From an uncultured Rhodospirillales bacterium (GTDB lineage: Bacteria; Pseudomonadota; Alphaproteobacteria; Acetobacterales; Acetobacteraceae): 14,650 nucleotides of DNA. A program made the position numbers and the translations under genes. Positions 1-6,173 of the stretch are shown here, one piece after another (the stretch's first letter is position 1; each line of letters opens with the position of its first letter). The notes under the pieces are model-generated. The model made no database searches, had not been told where the DNA came from, and saw only the letters and a program-made list of their open reading frames with translations. The stretch spans positions 1 through 14,650 of the forward strand of contig CAIVDX010000184.1 of assembly GCA_903904805.1 (NCBI GenBank), read 5' to 3'.

Positions 1-1021
1 AATTCTCCTGCGCGGTGATCACCAGGCCGGCGCGCGCGGCCTGGTCGGCGACGACGCTCGGGCTCGGCAGCATGCCGCCAGGGAAGATGTAGTGCTGGAT
101 GAAGTCGGCAGCGCGGCGATAGTTGGTGTAGCGATCCTCGGCGATGGTGATGACCTGCAGCACCGCAGTGCCGCCGGGGCGCAGGCAGTCATGCAGTTTG
201 CCGAAATAAGAGGGCCAGTAGGCTTCGCCGACGGCTTCGAGCATCTCGATCGAGACGATGTGGTCGTACGCGCCGACCTCATCACGGTAGTCGCGAAGTG
301 CGGCGGTGACGGGTTGGCCCTGCAGGCGGCTGCGCGCATAGCCAAGCTGGGCGGGCGATAGCGTGAGGCCGGTGACCGCGCAGCCGGCGCGGGCGAGGCG
401 TTCGGCGAGGCCGCCCCAGCCCATGCCGATTTCAAGCACGCTGGCGCCGGCGATGGGATTGAGAAGCGCAATGATCCGGTCCTGCTTCGCGGTCTGCGCC
501 GCTTCCAGGCTCATCGCTGGATCGGTGTAGAGGGCGGAGGAGTAGGTCATGCCGCGATCCAGCCAGCGCGCGTAGAATTCGTTGCCGAGGTCGTAATGCG
601 CCTCGATGTTGCGGCGGCTGCCGCGTTTGGTGTTGGCGCGCAGCAGGTGCAGCGCGCGGTGGGTCCAGCGGGCGAGTTTGGGGCCGGCCATCACGTCGTC
701 GAGTCGTTCGGCATTGATGGCGGCGAGTTCGAGCAGGGCGGTGACGTCGGGGCTGGACCAGTCGCCATCGATGAAGCCCTGGGCGAAGGCGATGTCGCCG
801 CGCAGGATCAGCCGGCGCAGGCCGCGCCAGCGATGCAGGACCACCTCGGCGGACGGGCCTGTTTCGGCACCGCGATGATGCAGCGTGCGGCCGCCGGGCA
901 TGGTGATGTGGATGGAGCCGGCCTGCATGTGCGCGCACAGACGGCGCAGCAGGGCGGCGTGCAGGCCACCGCCGGTCTGCGGGCAGGCGGCCTCGGTGGG
1001 CAGGCTCTGGGTTTGGCTCAT
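1..1021 (-). CDS. Cyclopropane-synthase-family phospholipid methyltransferase (partial, 3' end cut)
   Basis: SAM-dependent methyltransferase of the Cfa family, which methylates double bonds of phospholipid acyl chains at the membrane. About 340 residues are visible and the C-terminus lies beyond the left edge. The family block HYDLGNEFY is at residues 142-150, SAM motif I (VLEIGMGWGG) at 195-204, EMLEAVG at 259-265, and YIFPGGMLPS follows. Aligned by eye to E. coli Cfa, the bicarbonate-site Cys139 is Ser162 and His266 is Gln289, while Glu239 is kept as Glu262. It may therefore make a methyl-branched or methyl-alkene product, as UfaM does in furan fatty acid synthesis, rather than a cyclopropane; that is inference. 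The ATG overlaps the DUF1365 stop as ATGA, so translation is probably coupled. It is the third gene of the leftward operon under the ECF promoter. Confidence 0.9.
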   Translation of the reverse strand, partial: MSQTQSLPTEAACPQTGGGLHAALLRRLCAHMQAGSIHITMPGGRTLHHRGAETGPSAEVVLHRWRGLRRLILRGDIAFAQGFIDGDWSSPDVTALLELAAINAERLDDVMAGPKLARWTHRALHLLRANTKRGSRRNIEAHYDLGNEFYARWLDRGMTYSSALYTDPAMSLEAAQTAKQDRIIALLNPIAGASVLEIGMGWGGLAERLARAGCAVTGLTLSPAQLGYARSRLQGQPVTAALRDYRDEVGAYDHIVSIEMLEAVGEAYWPSYFGKLHDCLRPGGTAVLQVITIAEDRYTNYRRAADFIQHYIFPGGMLPSPSVVADQAARAGLVITAQEN

Positions 1022-1794
1022 CGAAGGTCCCCTTGCGTGCCGAACGAGATGGGTGCAGCCGGCGGCGTCGGTCGTGGCCGCAGTTTCATTCCCTTGCGCC
1101 ACAGCTTCAGCGCTTCCCAATGAATGCCGCCAAACACGCGCAATGCAAGCAGCGGGTGGGCGAGGAAGGCGCGCAGGAGTGCTGCGTCAGTCAGCTCGGC
1201 GCGGGTGGCGGCGAAGGCGGCGTGCAGCAGCGGACCGGTGGGATCGCTGACATCGATCGTGACGCTGAGGGAGTCGGAAGGGGGCATCACGCGGAAACGA
1301 TACTGCAGGTCCATGTCCATGAAAGGCGAGACGTAGAAATGTTTGTCGCAGGCCTGCAGGATCGGCCGGGCGTCGGGCTGGTCGACCGGCATCAGGTAGG
1401 AGTGGCGTTGGCCGAAGGTGTTGTTGACCTCGTAGAGAATCGCCGCGAGCCGGCCGTCGCGGCTGTTGCAGAAATAGACGGTGAGCGGATTGAACACCAT
1501 GCCGAGCAGGCGCGGCATGCACAGCACCTGGATCGGTCCATCGGCGGCGATCCCGGCGTCGGCGAGCGCGGCGCGGAGCTGGGCGGCGAGGGGGCGCGCG
1601 CTGCCGTCGCCGTGGTCGCGGTCGTGGAAGGAGAACACCGCGCGGCGGTTATGGCCGAACAGGCGCAGGCGGGCGGAGAGGCTGGGCAGCTCATCGATGT
1701 CGAGCAGAAGATTCAGCATGCGATAATGCAGGCTGTGCCGCACCGGACGGCTGCGGCTGTGCAGCACGCGGCCGCTATAGATCGCCGAGATCAT
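1018..1794 (-). CDS. DUF1365 family protein
   Basis: 258-aa protein with the signature blocks of DUF1365. These are YSGRVLHSRSRP near the N-terminus, DRDHGDG, MPRLLGMVFNPLTVYFC at mid-length, EVNNTFGQRHSY, HFYVSPFMDMD, and a C-terminal IHWEALKLWRKGMK. The biochemical role of the family is not settled. It is repeatedly found between a flavin amine oxidase and a cyclopropane-type methyltransferase, exactly as here, so a part in modifying phospholipid acyl chains is likely. I chose the ATG at 1794 because it overlaps the upstream stop by four bases (ATGA) and begins the conserved domain. The open frame extends further upstream but is arginine-rich and non-homologous there. The 3' end overlaps the methyltransferase start in the same way. 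Confidence 0.9.
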   Translation of the reverse strand: MISAIYSGRVLHSRSRPVRHSLHYRMLNLLLDIDELPSLSARLRLFGHNRRAVFSFHDRDHGDGSARPLAAQLRAALADAGIAADGPIQVLCMPRLLGMVFNPLTVYFCNSRDGRLAAILYEVNNTFGQRHSYLMPVDQPDARPILQACDKHFYVSPFMDMDLQYRFRVMPPSDSLSVTIDVSDPTGPLLHAAFAATRAELTDAALLRAFLAHPLLALRVFGGIHWEALKLWRKGMKLRPRPTPPAAPISFGTQGDLR

Positions 1795-3119
1795 GCGCTC
1801 ACGGCCTCGCGAAAAATGCGGGAGGCCGCGGCGGGCACGTCCCAGGGGCGACGCAGGCCGCCGAGTTGCTCGGCGACCGCGAGGCCGGCCTGCAGGCCGT
1901 CCTCGTGGAAGCCGGCACCGAACCAGGCGCCGCAATACCAGGTGCGGTTGGTGCCCTGCAGCGACCACAGAGCGCGCTGGGCGCGGATTGCTCCGGCGTC
2001 AAACTGCGGGTGGGCGAAATTCTCCTCATGCAGGATGCCGGCAGGCTCGCGCGGCGGGTTCAGCGTGACGAAGATGTCGCGCCCGGCAGGCAGGGACTGC
2101 AGGCGGTTCATCCAGTAGGTGACGCAGAGCTCGCCGGCGGCTTGGCTGGAGGTGCCGAGATAGTTCCAGCTGGCCCAGGCGGCGCGGCGGCGGGGCATCA
2201 GCGTGGCGTCGGTGTGCATCACCACGCGGTTGGCAGCGGTGCGGACGGCGCCGAGCAGGGCGGTTTCGGCGTCGGAGGGGTCGGCGAGCATGGCCAGTGA
2301 GGTGGGCGCGTGGGTGGCGAGGACGATTTCGTCGAAACTTTCCACCGCCCCGCTGCTGTCGCGCAGCTCCACGCTGTCGGGCCGGCGGGTGACGCTGAGC
2401 ACCGCGCGCCCGAGGCGCAGGCGCTCGGCATAGGGGGCGGTGAGCGGGGCGATATAGGCGCGCGAGCCGCCGGTGACGGTGCGCCAGACCGGGCGGTCGC
2501 GCAGCTTGAGCAGGCCGTGATTGTCGCAAAAGCGGATGAAGGCGGTGGCGGGGTAGGCGCCGACCTCGGAGGCGGGGGTGGACCAGATGGCGGCGGCCAT
2601 CGGCAGCAGGTGGTCGAACACGAAGCCCGGGCCATAGCCGCGGCCGGCGAGATAGGCATCGAGGCTGATCAGGTCGCGCTCGAGGTCGGCGGCGTCGGCG
2701 GGGGCCTCGCGATAAAAACGCAGGAGGTCGCGCAGCATCGACCAAAAGCGTGGGCGCACCAGATTGGCGGGCTGGGCGAGAAGCCCGCGCAGGTCGCTGC
2801 CGGCATATTCGAGGCGGCCGGCATCGATGGAGACGGCGAAGCTCATCTCTGAGGGCTGGGTGGCCACGCCGAGATGACGGAACAGGGCGACGAGGTTGGG
2901 GTAGGTGGGTTCGTTGTAGACGATGAAGCCCATATCGACCGGGCCGGTGCCGGGCAGGTCGATGGTGCGGGTATGGCCGCCGGGCTGGGGGGCGGCCTCG
3001 TAGAGTGTGACCTCGTGCGAGCCGGACAGCAGCCAAGCCGCGGACATGCCGGAGATGCCGGATCCGATCACTGCGACGCGGGGGCGTGTTTGTCTGCTGT
3101 CCATGTCCACTCTTGCCAT
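1791..3119 (-). CDS. FAD-dependent amine-oxidase-like protein (NAD(P)-binding Rossmann N-terminus)
   Basis: 442-aa flavoprotein. The dinucleotide-binding motif VIGSGISGMSAAWLLSG is at residues 17-33, with acidic Glu41 ending the second strand and a GG doublet at 47-48. The C-terminal FAD-contact block is WYCGAWFGAGFHEDGLQAG. It belongs to the flavin amine oxidase proteins associated with cyclopropane/cyclopropene fatty acid synthesis. Plant cyclopropane synthases carry a comparable oxidase domain fused to the methyltransferase. Oxidation or desaturation of an acyl chain is the probable role. The frame is open to an ATG at 3227, but that codon lies inside the proposed -10 box, so a transcript from that promoter would lack it. 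The ATG at 3119 has AGGGA four bases upstream; ATG 3104 is also possible. It is the first gene of the leftward operon. Confidence 0.87.
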   Translation of the reverse strand: MARVDMDSRQTRPRVAVIGSGISGMSAAWLLSGSHEVTLYEAAPQPGGHTRTIDLPGTGPVDMGFIVYNEPTYPNLVALFRHLGVATQPSEMSFAVSIDAGRLEYAGSDLRGLLAQPANLVRPRFWSMLRDLLRFYREAPADAADLERDLISLDAYLAGRGYGPGFVFDHLLPMAAAIWSTPASEVGAYPATAFIRFCDNHGLLKLRDRPVWRTVTGGSRAYIAPLTAPYAERLRLGRAVLSVTRRPDSVELRDSSGAVESFDEIVLATHAPTSLAMLADPSDAETALLGAVRTAANRVVMHTDATLMPRRRAAWASWNYLGTSSQAAGELCVTYWMNRLQSLPAGRDIFVTLNPPREPAGILHEENFAHPQFDAGAIRAQRALWSLQGTNRTWYCGAWFGAGFHEDGLQAGLAVAEQLGGLRRPWDVPAAASRIFREAVSA

Positions 3120-3192
3120 GATGTCCCTGGCCACGATGTCTCTGGCGATGATGTCTTTGGCGATGATGTCTTTGGCGATGATGTCTTTGGCG
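3118..3192. repeat. 15-bp tandem repeat, five units, in the leader of the flavoprotein gene
   Basis: Five head-to-tail 15-bp units. Those at 3148-3162, 3163-3177 and 3178-3192 are identical (ATGATGTCTTTGGCG on +); 3133-3147 and 3118-3132 differ by a few bases. Read on the minus strand, each unit contains a purine core ahead of ATCAT. The core goes from AAAGA (three distal units) through AGAGA to AGGGA in the unit next to the chosen start codon. If translation began further upstream, the tract would add pentapeptides of the type A-K/R-D-I-I/V/M. Confidence 0.9.
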
Positions 3193-3224
3193 CCCGCACA
3201 CGATGCGGTGAAGTGCCGTTGTCC

Positions 3225-3254
3225 CATATACGCGCCAGTTTGGGTTTTGGATCA
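3225..3254 (-). promoter_or_regulatory. ECF (RpoE-type) promoter for the leftward operon
   Basis: On the minus strand, TGATCC (3254-3249) is followed by an 18-bp spacer and TATATG (3230-3225). TGATCC is the -35 element known for R. sphaeroides RpoE promoters. The same -35, followed by the same AAA, and the same spacer occur in the facing promoter. The predicted start of transcription is near 3218, which gives a leader of about 100 bases containing the 15-bp repeats. Confidence 0.72.
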
Positions 3255-3260
3255 CCCTGC

Positions 3261-3293
3261 TCGCAGTTCACTCGCGGTTCACTCGCAGTTCAT
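3261..3293. repeat. Three 11-bp direct repeats between the divergent promoters
   Basis: TCGCAGTTCAC (3261-3271), TCGCGGTTCAC (3272-3282) and TCGCAGTTCAT (3283-3293) stand head to tail. The period of 11 bp is about one helical turn. The array is flanked by exactly 6 bp on each side before the two -35 boxes (3249-3254 and 3300-3305). A binding site for an extra regulator acting on both promoters is a reasonable inference. Confidence 0.85.
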
Positions 3294-3299
3294 GGGCGG

Positions 3300-3329
3300 T
3301 GATCCAAATCGGCGGGTCGCGCGTTAAGG
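3300..3329 (+). promoter_or_regulatory. ECF (RpoE-type) promoter for rpoE-chrR and downstream genes
   Basis: TGATCC (3300-3305), an 18-bp spacer, then TTAAGG (3324-3329). It matches the facing promoter in -35 sequence and spacing and implies autoregulation of the sigma factor. Transcription should start near 3335-3337, at or just after the ATG at 3334, which argues for a downstream start codon for the sigma factor. Confidence 0.72.
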
Positions 3330-3387
3330 TGGCATGGATGTTGTGTTTGCCCTCTCCTCCCTTGCCCGCCGGTCGGCCGATGCGCCG

Positions 3388-3930
3388 ATGAGCGAGGATG
3401 CTGCCGCCTGGCTGGTGGCCATCGCCGAGCGGGGGGATCGTGCCGCCTTCGTGGCGGCGTTCCATCATTTCGCGCCGCGGGTGAAGACGTATCTGTTGCG
3501 GCTCGGGCTGCCGCCGGCGCGGGCGGAGGAGCTTGCGCAGGAGACGATGCTGCTGGTCTGGCGCAAGGCGGGGCAATTCGATCCGGCCGGGGCGAGTGCG
3601 GCGGCGTGGATCTTCACGATTGCGCGCAATCTGCGCATCGATGCGGCGCGGCGGGACCGCCTCGCGGCGGCAGAGGTTGATCCGCTGGAGGATGCGCCGC
3701 CGCCGCCGGCCGCGGACAGTGTGCTGGATGCCGCCCAGCGGGCGGAGCGATTGCGGGCGGCGATCGCGCTGCTGCCGCCGGAGCAGGCGGAGGTGCTGAG
3801 GCTGTCGTTTTTTGACGATCGCCCGCATGGCGAGATCGAGCGGGCGTTGGGCATTCCGCTGGGCACCGTGAAATCGCGGCTGCGGCTGGCGATGGCGCGG
3901 CTGCGGGCGGCGCTGGAGGAGTTGAAATGA
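3388..3930 (+). CDS. rpoE: ECF RNA polymerase sigma factor, RpoE (ChrR-partnered)
   Basis: 180-aa two-domain ECF sigma factor. Region 2, which binds the -10 element and core polymerase, spans about residues 8-80 (FHHFAPRVKTYL, AEELAQETMLLVWRKAGQFDP, WIFTIARNLRIDAARR). Region 4, which binds the -35, fills about 120-175 (LPPEQAEVLRLSFFDDRPHGEIERALGIP and then GTVKSRLRLAMARLR). An acidic, proline-rich linker separates them. The chrR gene overlaps its end by ATGA, and the partner's architecture places it in the group that answers singlet oxygen in R. sphaeroides. The frame opens at ATG 3334, but the predicted transcription start is at about that base. ATG 3388 gives a normal length but has no strong ribosome binding site; GTG 3343 is another option. 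Confidence 0.92.
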   Translation: MSEDAAAWLVAIAERGDRAAFVAAFHHFAPRVKTYLLRLGLPPARAEELAQETMLLVWRKAGQFDPAGASAAAWIFTIARNLRIDAARRDRLAAAEVDPLEDAPPPPAADSVLDAAQRAERLRAAIALLPPEQAEVLRLSFFDDRPHGEIERALGIPLGTVKSRLRLAMARLRAALEELK

Positions 3931-4556
3931 GCCACCATCCCTCCGAGGAGACGTTGATCGGCTATGTCGCGGGCAGTCTGCCGGCGCCGCATCGGGTGGT
4001 GGTGCGCACGCATCTGGCGATGTGCGCGTCGTGCCAGGTGTCGCTGCGGCTGGCGCATGATCTGGCCGGGGTGATGCTGGAGGCGTGCGCGCCGGCCCAG
4101 ATGCAGGCGGGGGCAATGGGGGCGGGGGCGCTTGAGCGGGCGCTCGCCGGGTTGGATCTGCGGGACAGCGCGCCGACGGTGCGGGCGGTGCCGACGACGC
4201 CGGCGGGCTTCGCGACCGGTCGCTGGCGCTGGGTGGCGCCGGGGCTGCGGATGATGGCGGTGCTGCCGCGCGATCGGGATGATGCGCGGCTTGATCTGAT
4301 CCGGGTGTCGCCCGGAGCGGCCTTGTCGCTGCATGGCCATCGCGGGCTGGAGTTGACGCTGGTGCTGCAGGGTGCGTTCGCCGATGAGACCGGGGAGTTC
4401 GGCGTTGGCGCGCTCGCCGAGGGCGATGAAGCGCTCGATCATCGCCCGCGGGCGCTGCGGACCGGTCAGGATTGCGTGTGCCTGGTGGCCACCATCGGCC
4501 GGTTGCGGCTGCATGAGTGGCTGCCGCGGCTGGTGCAGCCCCTGGTCGGGGTCTGA
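3927..4556 (+). CDS. chrR: Anti-sigma factor ChrR (zinc anti-sigma domain plus cupin)
   Basis: 209-aa cytoplasmic anti-sigma factor that would hold RpoE inactive until the inducing signal. The N-terminal zinc anti-sigma domain has His4, His29, Cys33 and Cys36; the HLAMCASC motif fits the family pattern H-x24-H-x3-C-x2-C. The C-terminal cupin has His136, His138, Glu142 and His172, with the same spacing as the zinc ligands I recall for R. sphaeroides ChrR, where this domain is needed for the singlet-oxygen response. A CVC pair follows at 183-185. No membrane segment is seen, so it is a soluble anti-sigma. Its ATG overlaps the sigma stop codon (ATGA), which fits balanced co-production of the pair. 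Confidence 0.94.
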   Translation: MSHHPSEETLIGYVAGSLPAPHRVVVRTHLAMCASCQVSLRLAHDLAGVMLEACAPAQMQAGAMGAGALERALAGLDLRDSAPTVRAVPTTPAGFATGRWRWVAPGLRMMAVLPRDRDDARLDLIRVSPGAALSLHGHRGLELTLVLQGAFADETGEFGVGALAEGDEALDHRPRALRTGQDCVCLVATIGRLRLHEWLPRLVQPLVGV

Positions 4557-4557
4557 G

Positions 4558-5409
4558 GTGGCCGGTGCGACGACCTTCGATGGGGTGAGCGAGAGCCTGG
4601 CGGCGCTGCTGTCGCCGGCAGCGCTGCTGAATCTTCTGGCGCGTGGGGCGGATGTGGAGGTGGTGCGTGATCTCGCCTACGCGCCGGGGCCGCGTGGGCG
4701 GTTGGATCTGTATCTGCCGCGTGGCGTGAAAAAGGCGCCGGTCGTGGTGTTCTTCTACGGTGGCGGATGGGAGGCGGGGGAGAAGGCGATGTATCGCTTT
4801 CTCGGCAGCGCGCTGGCGGCCGATGGGGTGATCTGCGCGATCGCCGATTACCGGGTGTGGCCGGAGGTGGGGTTTCCCGATTTTCTGCGCGACGGGGCAG
4901 CGGCGGTAGCCTGGGTGCGGGCGCATGCGGCGGCGCGCGGGGGGGATCCATCGCGGTTATTCCTGATGGGGCATTCGGCGGGGGCGCATATCGCGGCGAT
5001 GCTGGGGCTCGACGGGCGCTGGCTGGGCGCGGTGGGCATGACGCCGGCGGAGCTGAGCGGGGTGATCGGGCTGTCCGGGCCGTATGATTTTCTGCCGCTG
5101 GGCACAGCCACATTGCGGGCGATCTTCGGGCCGGCGTCAGGGCTGGCGGCGACCCAGCCGATCAATTTTGTCAGTGATCAGGCGCCGCCTTTTCTGCTGG
5201 CGACCGGCGGGGCGGACCGGGTGGTGTTGCCGCGCAACACGGCCAATCTTGCCGCCGCGTTGCGTGCGGCGGGACGGAGGGTGGAGAGCATCGTGTATCC
5301 ATGCGTGGGGCATGCGCCTGTGGTCGGTGCGTTCGCCGGACCGCTGAGGTTTGTCGCTCCGGTGCGACGCGATGTGGGGCGCTTTATCGGCGCGCGGGGG
5401 GCGGCGTGA
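4558..5409 (+). CDS. Alpha/beta hydrolase (HSL/carboxylesterase-like)
   Basis: 283-aa hydrolase of the hormone-sensitive-lipase-like group. The oxyanion-hole block FFYGGGWEAG is at residues 65-74, the nucleophile elbow GHSAG at 138-142 (Ser140), and the probable acid and base are Asp220 (GGADRVV) and His252 (VGHAP). The N-terminus is not a clear signal peptide, so a cytoplasmic or membrane-peripheral esterase is likely; an acyl ester of damaged or modified lipid is a guess. The GTG at 4558 follows the chrR stop by one base and has GGGG about seven bases upstream; the frame is open further upstream but only within chrR. Its stop overlaps the next gene's GTG. It is the third gene of the sigma-factor operon. 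Confidence 0.88.
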   Translation: MAGATTFDGVSESLAALLSPAALLNLLARGADVEVVRDLAYAPGPRGRLDLYLPRGVKKAPVVVFFYGGGWEAGEKAMYRFLGSALAADGVICAIADYRVWPEVGFPDFLRDGAAAVAWVRAHAAARGGDPSRLFLMGHSAGAHIAAMLGLDGRWLGAVGMTPAELSGVIGLSGPYDFLPLGTATLRAIFGPASGLAATQPINFVSDQAPPFLLATGGADRVVLPRNTANLAAALRAAGRRVESIVYPCVGHAPVVGAFAGPLRFVAPVRRDVGRFIGARGAA

Positions 5410-6173
5410 TCGGCTTTGTCGGCGCTGTGGTGCTGCTCAGCCTGGTGATGGCTGCCGCCTGGGTCTGGCAGAGGCGGGTGCGCAATGCCGGCTGGGTGGA
5501 CACGTTCTGGAGCTATGGGCTTGGCGCAGCGGGGATGCTGCTGGCGCTGGTTGACGGGGTGGGGCCGCGGCGCTTCATCGTCGCCGCGCTGATCGGCGCC
5601 TGGGGGCTGCGGCTGGGCACCTATCTGCTGATTCGCACGCGCGGACGGGCGGAGGACAGCCGCTACGCGCAGTTCCGGGTGGAGTGGGCGCCGCGGTTTG
5701 AGATCAAGCTATTCGCGTTTTTGCAGATCCAGGCGCTGGCGGCGGCGATTCTGCTGATCCCGGTGGGGCGGGCGGCGGCGGCGGGCCGGCCACTCGATTG
5801 GCTGGACGGGCTGGCTGTGCTGGTGGCGGTGGTCGCGGTGCTGGGCGAGGCGGTGGCGGATCGGCAACTGCATGCGTTCCGCGCCGATCCCCTCAATCAC
5901 GGCTTGGTCTGTCAGACCGGGCTGTGGGGGCGGTCACGCCATCCGAATTATTTTTTCGAGTGGCTGCATTGGCTGGCCTATCCGGTCGCCGCGTTCGGCG
6001 CCCCCTGGTGGGGGCTGGCGCTGATCGGGCCGGTGGTGATGTACTGGTTGCTGGTGCATGTGTCGGGCATTCCGCCGCTGGAGCGGCAGATGCTGGCGCG
6101 GCGCGGGGCGCTGTATGCCGATTATCAGCGCCGGGTTCCGGCGTTCTTCCCCTGGCTGTTTGGAGATCGATGA
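5406..6173 (+). CDS. DUF1295 membrane protein (steroid 5-alpha-reductase-like)
   Basis: 255-aa polytopic membrane protein. Hydrophobic segments cover about residues 1-20, 30-65, 105-122, 130-150 and 180-220. The family block GLWGRSRHPNYFFEWLHWLAYP lies in the C-terminal half, with YADYQRRVPAFFPW near the end. DUF1295 members are related to steroid 5-alpha-reductases and isoprenylcysteine methyltransferases, so an NADPH-dependent reduction of a lipid double bond in the membrane is possible but unproven. The GTG at 5406 overlaps the hydrolase stop (GTGA) and provides the first membrane helix; ATG 5448 would cut into that helix. Its stop overlaps the next start (TGATG). Confidence 0.88.
   Translation: MIGFVGAVVLLSLVMAAAWVWQRRVRNAGWVDTFWSYGLGAAGMLLALVDGVGPRRFIVAALIGAWGLRLGTYLLIRTRGRAEDSRYAQFRVEWAPRFEIKLFAFLQIQALAAAILLIPVGRAAAAGRPLDWLDGLAVLVAVVAVLGEAVADRQLHAFRADPLNHGLVCQTGLWGRSRHPNYFFEWLHWLAYPVAAFGAPWWGLALIGPVVMYWLLVHVSGIPPLERQMLARRGALYADYQRRVPAFFPWLFGDR

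Noticed and set aside
1033..2118. 361-residue plus-strand open frame opposite DUF1365 and the flavoprotein
   Set aside because: The opposite strand carries conserved family motifs throughout; this frame has none and only mirrors their codon bias.
3118..3192. CRISPR array or spacer-repeat structure
   Set aside because: The units are contiguous without spacers, far too short, and no cas gene is present.
3120..3227. N-terminal extension of the flavoprotein to ATG 3227
   Set aside because: That ATG lies within the proposed -10 element, has no ribosome binding site and would add a pentapeptide-repeat extension not seen in the family. Kept only as an alternative.
3334..3387. Upstream ATG for the sigma factor
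   Set aside because: It lies at the predicted transcription start, and AAGG overlaps the -10 box, so the apparent ribosome binding site is probably promoter sequence.
4290..4330. TGATCC inside chrR as an internal ECF promoter
   Set aside because: No TA-containing -10 lies about 18 bp downstream, and the sequence is explained by conserved coding sequence.
3268..4926. 552-residue minus-strand open frame across rpoE, chrR and the hydrolase
   Set aside because: Arg/Pro/Ala-rich low-complexity translation, antisense to three clear homologues, and it covers the divergent promoter region.
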